In this document: one piece after another, positions 44,401 through 56,400 of the stretch
How the letters are laid out: the number at the start of each line of letters is the position of its first letter
Position numbering within the stretch: position 1 is the first letter of the stretch
Origin: Bacteroidota bacterium
Lineage (GTDB): Bacteria > Bacteroidota > Bacteroidia > UBA8524
Length of the DNA stretch: 64,000 bases
Assembly (NCBI GenBank): GCA_008933805.1
Contig: WBUH01000013.1
Coordinates: forward strand, 1-64,000
Direction: 5' to 3'
The notes under the pieces: generated by a model
The model's database searches: none
The model's input: the letters and a program-made list of their open reading frames with translations, nothing else
What the model was told of the DNA's origin: nothing
Program-made: the position numbers and the translations under genes

Positions 44401-47400
44401 TTGCGCGCCGTGATACTACCTACTCCAACTTTTGAAGTATCGGTAAAGTTGCTTGCAAAACCGTAGCAGTTATCTTGGGTGCTAAATCCTGCAACAGGTT
44501 TAGGATACACCGTTACCGTTGTAGAAATGGTATCGCTGCCGCAATGGTTAGTGGCGCGCATAAACACCTTATAAGTACTGATGGTACTACCCGTAACAAA
44601 GGTTTCGGCAGGTGGATTCTGAGCGGTGCTGGTATTACCGTTGCCAAAATCCCAGAAGAAAGTTTGCGGGAAAGCAGTAGTTGCATTGGTAACCGTAAAC
44701 ACCGCGGGGCTACAACCTGCGGTTTGGTTGATGGTAAAATTAGCCACCGGTTTAGGGAATACCGTAATAGTATCTGTTACCGAACGTGTACCGCATATAT
44801 TAGTAGCATTTAGCGTAACAAAATACAGCGAATCTATGGTGCGGCTTTGGGTATAGGTGGCCGTTGGCGGAGTAAACAAGGTACTGGTAGTGCCGTTACC
44901 CAAGTTCCAATTATAAGTGGTGTGTATGCCTACACTGTTGTTCACAAAGTTCACATTCAGCGGGGCACAACCGGTATCAGGCAACAACGTAAATGCAGGG
45001 GCAGGCGGGCTGATAATGCGAACTACCAATGCGGTAGAATCTTCACAACCATATACAGTGCGACCTACCAACACCACACGGTAATAACCGGGGTTTGCAA
45101 ATGTATTGCTACCCACAGGCCCTGTTGAGGTATTGCCATCGCCATAATTCCAAACATAAGAAGCTACACCCGTTGACGTATTTGAATAATACACCGTACG
45201 ACCGAAACACTCTACCGTATCACCCGTAAAGGCCATAATAGGCAACGGATGTACTGTTACAGGTTTGATAATACTGTCGCGGCAACCTTGGTTTGAGGTT
45301 ACAATCAGTTTTGCATTGTAGTTGCCATTAGCTGCATACAAGTTTTTAGGATTGCGCAGGTTCGAACCGTTGCCGTCACCAAACGTCCATACCCAATTGG
45401 TAAGTGTGCCCAATGCAACTGTTGATGAATCTATAAATGATGAACTATCGCGGAAACAAGCTGCATTAACACCAAAGTTAGCAACAGGTTTAGGATGGAT
45501 AACAATCGGTTTGGTTGTGGTATCTCGACAACCCCTATCCGTTACCACAATTTGGGTAACATTATAAGTACCGTGTGTAAAGTAGGTATGCGTTGCATTT
45601 TGTGCCGATGAGCTGTTACCATCGCCAAACGCCCAATTGCGTGTAGTGATGCTTCCCACTCCTACTTTAGAAGTATCGGTAAAGTTGCTCACAAAACCGT
45701 AGCAATTATCTTGGGTGATGAAGCCCGCAACAGGCTTAGGATAAACCGTTACCGTGGTTGAAACCGTATCGCTGCCACAATGGTTGGTGGCACGCATAAA
45801 CACTTTGTAAGTGCTAATGGTGCTGCCCGTAACAAAGGTTTCAGCAGGTGGATTCTGGGCAGTACTGGTATCTCCGTTGCCAAAATCCCAGAAAAAGGTT
45901 TGTGGGAAGGCAGTGGTATTGTTGGTAACCGTAAACACAGCCGGACTACATCCTGCGGTTTGGTTAATAGTAAAGTTAGCCACCGGTTTGGGGAACACCG
46001 TAACCGTATCGGTTACTGAACGGGTTGCACAAATATTGGTAGCCCTTAATGTCACAAAGTACAATGAATCGATGGTGCGGCTTTGAATGTAAGTAGCCGT
46101 TGGCGGAGTAAACAAGGTGCTTGCCGTGCCGTTGCCAAAATCCCAATCGTAGCTGGTGTACAAACCTGTACTGTTGTTTACAAAGTTCACGTTCAACGGT
46201 GCGCAACCTGTATCGGGTACGAGCGTAAAGGCTGCTGTTGGCGGGCCTATAATACGAACCACCATTGCTGTCGAGTCTTCGCAACCATATACAGTGCGAC
46301 CTACTAATACAATGCGGTAATAACCGGGTGCAGCAAACGTATTGCTACCTACCGAGCCTGTCGAGGTATTACCATCGCCATAGTTCCATACGTAGGTGGC
46401 TGCCCCTGTTGAATTATTTGTGTAGAATACCGTGCGGTTAAAACACTCTACCGTATCGCCCGTAAAGGCAATACTTGGCAGCGGATTCACCGTTACAGCT
46501 TTAAAGTTACTGTCAGAACAACCCAAATCAGAAACCACAATCAGTTTTGCAGTGTACGTTCCTGCATTGCTGTATAAATTTCTTGGGTTGGTGATTGAAG
46601 AACCGTTACCGTCGCCAAACGTCCAAGTTCTGCTCACTATGCTGCCTGAAGCCACAGTAGTTGAATCGGTAAACACCGTGCTGTCAAGATAACAAGCGGT
46701 GGTGGCACCAAACCTTGCGGCCGGTTTGGGGTAGATAGTAATAGGTTTAGTAATTGTATCGCGGCAGCCCCTGTCGCTTATTGCAATCTGGCGCACATTG
46801 TACGTACCGTGGTTAATATAAGTATTGGTGGGACTTTGTGCCGATGAGAAATTACCGTCGCCAAACGTCCAGCTCCAATTGGTTACACTGCCCGAGCCTA
46901 CCCATGCACTGTCTGTAAAGTTACTGGTAAAACCAAAACAGTTGTTGGGAGCTGTAAATGCCGCGTGAGGAGTTGGGTATATGGTAAGATTGCGTGAGAT
47001 TGTATCAGTACCGCAATGGTTAAAGGCGGTTAACCTAACCCTGTAAATGCTCACGCTATCCACCGTGGTATACACCGGTGATGTTGGGTTGGTTGCTGTG
47101 CTGGTAGTACCATTGCCTAAATCCCATATAAAGTTATCAGGAAAAGCAGTGGTGGTATTGGTAATGGTGAAGGTAGCCGGTGTGCAACCGTTGTTTACGT
47201 TAAAGGCGAAATTAGCAACGGGTTTGGGGAACACTCTTACCGAATCAACAGCTTGGGTAGTACCGCAAATGTTGGTGGCACTTAGTGTAATATAATAGGT
47301 AGAATCGTTTCGCTGGCTTTGGAAATACGTTACAGTATCAGGATTGAACAAGGCGCTTGATTGACCGTTGCCAAAGTTCCAATCGTAGCTTATGTGCAAA

Positions 47401-50400
47401 CCGGTGGTTGCATTGGTAAACACCACTTTTAGCGGTGCACAACCTGTATCGGGTGCAAGGGTAAAGGCAGGCACGGGTGCCCCTATAATGCGTATGGTTC
47501 TTGCCGTAGAATCTACACAACCATAGGCAGTAGTAGCCACCAACACCACCCTGTACACACCGGGATTGGCATACGTGTTGCTTCCTACCGAGCTTGTTGA
47601 GGTATTACCGTCGCCGTAGTTCCAAACATAAGAGGCCGCGCCCGAAGTGGTATTGCTAAAGAACACATTGCGATTCACACAGGCCAAGGTATCCCCCGTA
47701 AACACAACCGTAGGCAGCGGGTTCACCGTAACAGCCTTAAATACACTGTCGCGGCAACCTTGGTTAGAGGTAACAATCAGTTTGGTAATATACACCCCGT
47801 CGGTAGCATAGGTATGGATTGGATTGGTTAGCACAGAGGTTGCACTGTCGCCAAAATCCCACGCACGGCTAATCAGACTACCCGTTGCTATGGTAGATGA
47901 ATCGGTAAATTGTGAACTGTTTGGATAACAAACCGTGGTTACCCCAAAGTTGGCTGTTGGTTTGGGGTGAATTACAATAGGTTTGATCACTGTATCCTTG
48001 CAACCCCTATCGGTGGTTACAATCTGGCGAACGTTATAAGTACCGTGGGTAAAATACGTGCGGCTGGCATTCTTAGCCGAAGAAGTAAATCCATCGCCGA
48101 AGGCCCAAGCCCAGCTTACCACTGAACCGCTGCTCACTTTGGCAGTATCGGTAAAGGTGCTTGCAAAACCAAAGCAGTTGTTTTGCGAACTGTAGCCTGC
48201 CTGTGGTTTGGGATGCACGGTAATGCTTTGGCTTAATGAATCCCTACAACCGAAATTGGTAGTAACTATCAATTTAGCCGTGTAAGTACCTGCTACATAT
48301 ACTTTTGAGGGATTTTGCTGGGTAGATGTAGTACCATCTCCAAACGTCCAGCTAAAACCTGAATTACTACCCTGGTTAACGGTTGAACTATCGCTGAACA
48401 TTGTAGGTTCGGGGTAACATACCGTAGTAGCTCCCCAATTAACAACAGGCAAGGGTTTCACGGCAATCTTCAACACGTTGCTAACCGTTGTGCACGAGCC
48501 TGATATTATCCTGCGGCGGTAATAGGTGGTATCAAATAACGCATCGGGCTGGTAATTGATGGTATTACTGGTGCCGATGGCCGTGCCCCAAGTGATGCTG
48601 TTGTTGGATTGCTGCCACAAATAAGTAAACGTGCCGTTACCACCGCCCGTAGCACCGCTGCCTAGTTGGGCAGGAGTTTGAGCGTAGCAAATGGTTTGGC
48701 TGCTGTTAATAGTATTATTAGTAATGGCAGGCGTTACGTGTATTTTTATGGGTGCTGATGTATCGGTGCAAGGCCCTGAGTTTACAACACGCCTGTACCA
48801 AGTAGTTACTGACAATGCAGGTGGGCCAAACCTATCCGCCGTTGCACCGCTGATATTTACCCAAGTTAAAGAGTCGGTACTGCGTTGCCATTGGTAGGTA
48901 AAGGTATTGTCGCCACCGCTAACTGTGCTGCCGGCTTGGCGTAAAGTATCAGGTGTACTGCCTTCGCAAATAAACTGCGGGGTATTAATTACGTTGTTTA
49001 AAATATCGGGCTTAACAGTTACCTGTTTTTCGGTTGAGTCTTTACACCCTTTATCAGAAGTGGTAACCAAACGGATGGTAAAAGTACCGTCGTTGGCATA
49101 CGTATGCACAGGACTGTTTTGACTGCTGGTGTCCGCGGCATTCAGCAAATCAAATTTCCAGAAGTTATTAATAGTGCCGCTGCCAATGGTACTGCCGTTG
49201 GTAAAGGTGAAGACGTTAGGGCCAAAGCACTGCAATGTATCGTTAATAGTAAATGCAGGATTGGGTTTTGGGTACACATACACTGTTTTAGTAACCGAAT
49301 CGGCGCACCCGAACACTGATGTTACCCGCAACTTCACAGGGTAAGTACCTGCAACCGTATATACCTTGGTAGGACTAGTTTGTACGCTGGTATCACCGTT
49401 GCCAAACGTCCAACGGTAGGTTAAACCCACCGCAGGGGTAATATTGCTGGTGTTGGTAAACGTAAAGCTGTTACCGTTGATACACTGGTCGGTATCGTTA
49501 ATGTTAAACGCTTGTGCGGGTTTGGCGTACACTACAGTGGGTCTTGTGGCAGTATCGCGGCACCCGAAATTGGTAATGGCTATCAAACGTACCGTATAAT
49601 TTCCGCTGGCGGTATATACTTTAGTCGGGCTGGTTTGGTTAGAACTATCCGCTGCCGATTGGCCGAAATTCCAGTTGTAGGTATTGCTGCCGCTGGCTAC
49701 CGATGAGCCGTTGGTAAACACAAAGCTATTCCCGTTCAAGCACTGGTCACTATCGTTCATAGTAAACGCAGCCACAGGATTGGGGTGTACAAACACCGTT
49801 TTGGTAATACTATCTTGGCAGGCACTATCCGTAGTTACAATCAGTTTCACCTGATAATTACCCACGGCACTGTAAGTATGGCTGGCAGTAACTGCTGAGG
49901 CAGTGGCTCCGTCGCTCAAATCCCAGTTATATCCTGTAATGCTACCCGTTGCAACGGTTGAGGTGCTTGCATCAAAGCTGGTTAAATCGTCAAAGCAAGT
50001 ATCGTTATGTTGGTAGGCCGCTACAGGTTTAGGGAGAATGTTTATCGGGCGGGTAGTACTGTCTTTACAGCCTTCGCCGGTAGTAACTATTAACTTAGGT
50101 GTGTATGCACCCGCTGCCGTAAAGTTGTTGGTTGCTGAAATGCCTGTATCGGTATTGCCGTCGCCGTAAATCCATTCGCTTTGTACAATACTTCCCACTG
50201 AAACAGTTGAAGAAGAAGTGAAGTTTGCATTGAACCCGAAACATACCGATGCAGTAGTATAAGCTGCCACGGGTTTGGGATGCACGGTAACTTTTACCAC
50301 GTTGCTAATGGTAGGACAAGCCCCTGACGACACCCTACGACGGAAGAACCTTGTTTGGGTAAGTACTCCAGACTGGTAAGAAGTATCGGTTGCACCTCCA

Positions 50401-53400
50401 ATGTTGCTCCAACTGGCTGAATCGGTGCTGATTTGCCATTGGTAATTATAAACTCCAAGACCACCTGTGGGCAGTGAACCTGCAAATTGTGCAGGAGCAA
50501 ACCCTTCGCAAATAGTTTGGTTGGCGGTAATGGTGTTATTTCCGATAGACGGAGTAACAAATATCTTAACGGGTGCCGATGTATCTTCACAAGGGCCTGA
50601 AGTTACAATACGCCTGTACCAAGTAGTTACTGACAATGCTGAAGGAGCATACAAAGTATCGGTTGCACCGCCAATAGATGTCCAGTTGGCTGAGTCGGTG
50701 GTTTGTTCCCAACGGTAGCCAAAGGTATTATCGCCACCGCTAACAGGGCCGCTCAACGGCACCAAGGTATCGGGCGTTTCACCCTGACACAAGAACTGGT
50801 CAGTAGCAATATCGTTATTAATAATGTCGGGCTTAATCGTAACCTGATTTTCTACCGAGTCTTTACAGCCTTTATCAGAGGTAGCAGTTAAACGGATGGT
50901 ATAAGTACCATCGGTAGCATACGATTTTGTGGGGCTGGTTTGTGATGAAGTATCGTTGGCAGTCAGTACATCAAAACGCCAAAAATGCGTCATCGTGCCA
51001 CTGTTAATCACACTTTGGTTAGTAAACGTATATAGGTTGGGGCCAAAGCATTGCAAGCTGTCGTTAATATTAAAATCAGGCGACGGCTTGGGATACACAT
51101 ATACGTTTTGGGTAACACTGTCAGAACAGCCGTTTATTGATGTAACCACTAGCTTTACGGCAAACGTATCATCGTATGCATACGTTTTTGTGGGGCTGGT
51201 TTGAGTGCTGGTAGCACCATCGTCAAACGTCCACAAATAACTCAAGCCTACCGCAGGGGTAATATTACTGGTATTGGTAAATACAAAACTGTTACCGTTC
51301 AAACACTGATCGGTATCATTAATGGTAAACGCCTGTGCGGGTTTAGCATACACCGTCATGGGCTTGGTAACTGTATCGCGGCAACCGATGTTTGAAACAG
51401 CCACCAACCCTACATTGTAAGTGCCGTTGGCCGCATATACCTTGCTTGTATTAGTTTGAGACGATGTATCAGTTGCACTTTCGCCAAAATTCCAGCCGTA
51501 GGTAACCGTACCCGATGCAATACTGGTGGCATTGGTAAACACAAAGTTGTTGCCGTTTACGCACTGGTCAGTATCGTTGGTGGTAAAATCAGCCACCGGA
51601 TTTGGGTACACAATTACCGATTGTGTAATACTGTCTCTACAAGCACTATCGGTAGTAACTACCAGTTTCACGTTGTAAGTATTAACCAACGTATAGGTTT
51701 TATTGGTAGTAACCCCACTGCCGGTGGTTGCGTCGCCAAAATTCCAACTGTAATTGGTAATGCTGCCCGTTGCAACAGCAGATGCAGAAGCATTAAAGCT
51801 GTGTTGGTAAGTATGGCAAGTATCGTTATACACAAACGAAGCCACTGGTTTTGGATGTACCCACAAGGTACGGGTAGTACTGTCTACACAACCTGAGTCG
51901 CTGGTTACAATCAATTTCGCTGTATAGCTGCCAACTGCGCCGTAAGCATTCTGCGGACCTGTAGTGCCGCTGGCGGTATTTCCGTCGCCAAACGTCCAGT
52001 TATATTGGGTGATAGCACCTGTTGCAATGGTTGACGTAGAAGTAAATGTTGCGTTTAAACCAAAGCACACCGAAGGTGCAGTAAACGAGGCCGCAGGTTT
52101 GGGATTAACGTTTACTTTAATCGGGTTGCTGATTACCGTACAAGAGTTTGAAGTAGCCAAACGTCTGTACCATGTAGTTTGGTTAAGTACCCCTGCTTGG
52201 AAATTGGTATCGGTTCCGCTTGTAATGTTTGACCATGAAGCAGAGTCAAGGCTAAACTGCCATTGGTACACAAACACACCGTTACCGCCTGTAGGGACAG
52301 TGCCGTTAAACTGTGACGGAGTGTATCCTGCACATTGGCTTTGGTTAGCGGTGATAATGTTATTGCCGATACCGGGTGTAACGGTAATTTTTATGGGGGC
52401 AGAAGTATCAGAGCAAGGCCCTGAAACAGCAACACGCCTGTACCATGTGGTAGCAAACAAAGCCGGAGGAGCATAGCTGGTTCCGGTTGCGCTGCCTATG
52501 TTACTCCAGCTAATTGAGTCGGTGCTTTGTTGCCATTGGTAGGTAAAACTACCGTCGCCGCCATTAATGGCAACGCCTGTATGTCGTAATGTATCGGGTA
52601 TCGAGCCTGAACAGATGTTTTGCGCCGAAGCGATGGTATTGTTAGTAATATCAGGCCTTACGATAATATTTCTTTGGATAGAATCTTTACAGCCCTTGTC
52701 TGATGTGGCCGTCAAGCGCACGGCCAAATTACCCGATGCAGTGTAGGTTTTGGTAACGTTAGTTTGGGTGCTGGTATCCAAGGCATCCAGCAAATTCAAT
52801 TTCCAAAAATAGGTTTGCGTACCGCTGGCAATGGTGCTGCTGTTTGAATATACAAACACGTTGCCGTTGTAGCACTGCAAAGTATCGTCGATGGTAAAGG
52901 CAGGATTGGGTTTAGGGTACACATACACCGTTTTCTCAATACTATCCGCACACCCATTTACTGAAGTTACTACCAAACGAACGGTATAGGTACCCTCTGC
53001 GTTATATGATTTTGTAGGATTGGTTTGGGTAGAGGTGCTACCGTCGCCAAACCTCCAAACGTAGGACAAGCCCACTACCGGGTTTACAGTGCTGCCATTG
53101 GTGAATATAAAACTGTTACCGTTCAAACATTGGTCGGTATCATTAATACTGTATGCAGGAGTAGGTTTTGCATACACTATTACGGGGTTAGTTACCGAAT
53201 CGATACACCCGAAGTTTGAAGTAGCTATTAGTTTCACACTGTAGTTACCATTTACAGCATACGTTTTTGAAGTACTGGTTTGGGTGCTGGTATCGTTTGC
53301 TCCTTCTCCCAAATTCCATAAATAAGTGCTGCTGCCGCTGGCTATACTGGTGCTGTTGGTGTAGGTAAAGCTATTACCGTTTACGCATTGGTCGCTATCG

Positions 53401-56400
53401 TTAGTAGTAAAGTTAGGTACAGGACGAGGGTGAACTACCACTGCTTGGGTAATACTATCCCTGCAAGAATTATCAGTGGTTACAATTAGTTTTACGTTGT
53501 AACTGCCGTGCGCCGCATAGGTTTTGGTGGTTGTAACGCCGCTACCGGTGGTAGCATCGCCGAAATTCCATCCGTAATTGGTAATACTTCCCGCTCCTAC
53601 GCTTGATGCAGAGGCATTAAACCCGTTGCCGAAACCCAAACAGGTATCGTTAGATACAAAAGAGGCCGTAGGCTTGTGGTGAACATTAATGGTTCGGGTG
53701 GTGCTATCGGTACAACTGCTGTCAGATACTGCAATCAGTTTTATAGTATAACTGCCTACCGAAGCATACGTGTGGCTTTGACTGCTGCCTGTGCCTCCGT
53801 TACCGTCGCCGTACGTCCAAGTATATTGGGCAATACTGCCCGTTGCAATGGTTGAAGTGGATGTGTAATTGGCTGCTAACCCTAAACAAACACTGGCCGT
53901 TGTAAACGAAACCGTAGGCTTAGGATTCACCAGCACTTTAACCACATTGCTGGGCTGTGTGCACACACCCGAAGTAACCAACCTGCGGAAATAGGTAGTT
54001 TGGGTTAATACGCCTGAAGTATAATCTATCGATTGTGCACCTACTATATTGTTCCAAGTGTTAGAGTCGGTACTGATTTGCCATTGGTAAGTAAAACTTC
54101 CCAAACCGCCTGCGGGGGTGCTGCCGTTAAATTGTGAAGGTGTAAAGCCCGCACATACAATTTGGTTGGCAGTAATGGTATTGTTAGTAATGGCAGGGGT
54201 AACCGTAATTTTAACAGGCACTGAGGTATCGGCACAATCGCCCGATGTTACCACACGGCGGTACCAACGGTTGGCTGTTAAAGCAGGTGGTTGGTAGTTA
54301 ACCCCGGTAGCTCCTACAATATTCGTCCATACGGCTGAATCGGTGCTTTCTTGCCATTGGTAGGTAAATGCTCCGCTACCACCGCTTACGGATGCACCCG
54401 ATTGCACAAGGCTATCCGGTGTTGAGCCTGAGCAAAGTCCTTGGTTGGATGCAACTACGTTGTTATTAATAATGGGGGTAGCCGTTACCTGATGCTGGGT
54501 TGAATCTTTACACCCTTTATCCGAAGTTGCAGTAAGTCTTACAATATAAGTACCCGATGCAGGGTAGTTTTTAGTGGGATTGGTGAGGTTAGATGTATCG
54601 GTTGTACCTGTGGGTACATTAAACTTCCACAGATACGTATTGCTGCCCGAAGCTATCGTTGTTCCGTTGGTAAATACAAACGAGTGGCCGGGGTAACATT
54701 GTATGCTATCATTAATAGTGTAAGCCGCTACCGGTTGAGGATACACATACACTGGCGTTGAAACCGAATCTTTACACCCCCCTGCGTTAATGGTAACCAC
54801 CAACTTCACTATAAAGGTATCAGCCGTTGCATACGATTTTGAGGGTGCTGCAATGGTTGAACTGCTGCCGTCACCAAACGTCCATTGGCGGCTATACAAT
54901 CCGCCTACTACCGATGTATCAGTAAAAATAAAGTTGTTACCGTTGATACATTGGTCGGTATCGTTAATATTGAAACCGGCCAAGGGCTCAGCAAACACGG
55001 TCATATTTGCCGATACCGAATCTTTACATCCCTGATCAGAAGTACCAATCAGCTTTACAGGAAACACCCCGTTGCTTGCATAGCTTTTAGTAGGGTTATT
55101 TAGTATCGATGTATCGGCCGGGTCTGAACTGAATTGCCATTTGTAGCTAACTGTCCCGCTGCTTATTGACGAGCCGTTGGTAAATACAAAGCTATTCCCG
55201 GTGAAACACTGTTCGCTGTCGTTTACGTTAAACGCCATATCTGGTTTGGGGAACAGGTAAACGTTTTTAGAAACTGAATCACGGCAACCGAAGTTTGAAG
55301 TAACAATCAGTTTCACCGCAAACGTATCGGCGGTAGTATATACTTTGGTAGGGCTGGTAGCAACCGATGTATCAGACGCTGTATTGCTGAATATCCATTT
55401 GTACGAAACCGTTCCCGACTGTATGCTTGATGTGTTGGTAAACGTTACACTGTTTCCGTTTAAGCACTGCATACTGTCGTTTATAGTAAAATCAGGTTCC
55501 GGAGCAGGACGGATGTACACATTGCGGGTAACCGAATCCCTGCAACCATTGTCTGACGTTACCACCAGCTTCACCGCAAACACACCCGTGGTATCGTACA
55601 CAAAGGTTGGGTTAGCAAGTATCGAAGTATCTCCGGCCCTTTCAGTAAAACGCCAGTGATAAGTATTGCTGCCGCTGGCTATGGTAGAAGTATTGGTAAA
55701 TAAAAAACTGTTACCATTTAAGCATTGGTCGCTATCATTAATGGTAAATAAAGGCGTTGGCTGTGGGAATGTAATTACTTGCTTGGTAATAGAATCAACA
55801 CAACCAAAAGCACTGGCAACTAACAACTGTACATTAAAGGTATCGGCAGTTGAGTAGCTTTTAGTAGGGTTTTGGGCTGATGAACCCGTACCGTCGCCAA
55901 ACGTCCATGTATAGGTAGTAATGGTTCCGCTGCTAATGGTTGAGGCATCGGTAAACGCAAAACTATGCCCCACTAAACACTGGGCACTGTCATTAATGGT
56001 AAAGTTTGCGTCAGGCAGTGGTCGCACCGTTATGGTTTGTGTGGTCGAATCGCTGCCGCACTCGTTTGTTATCTTTACCTTTATAGTATATGTTCCCGGA
56101 GTTGAGAGATAGATTGACGGATTATACGATGTAGAATCCCCTGACACATAAGTGTAGCTTCCTCCTGTTACCGTCCATTGGTAAGTAATACTGTCACCAA
56201 AATTCTCGTTGTAAATTACCCTATGCAGCAGGTTGGAAGCCAGCGTATCAAACGCCACTGTATCAGGCCCGCAAAATGCAACCGCACCGGGTAGTGTAAC
56301 GTCGGGCACATCCCTTATTACCAAGGTATCAACTACCGTATCTTGGTCGCATCGGTTGCTGCCTATCAGTGTTACATAATAGGTGCCCGCAGTATTAAAC

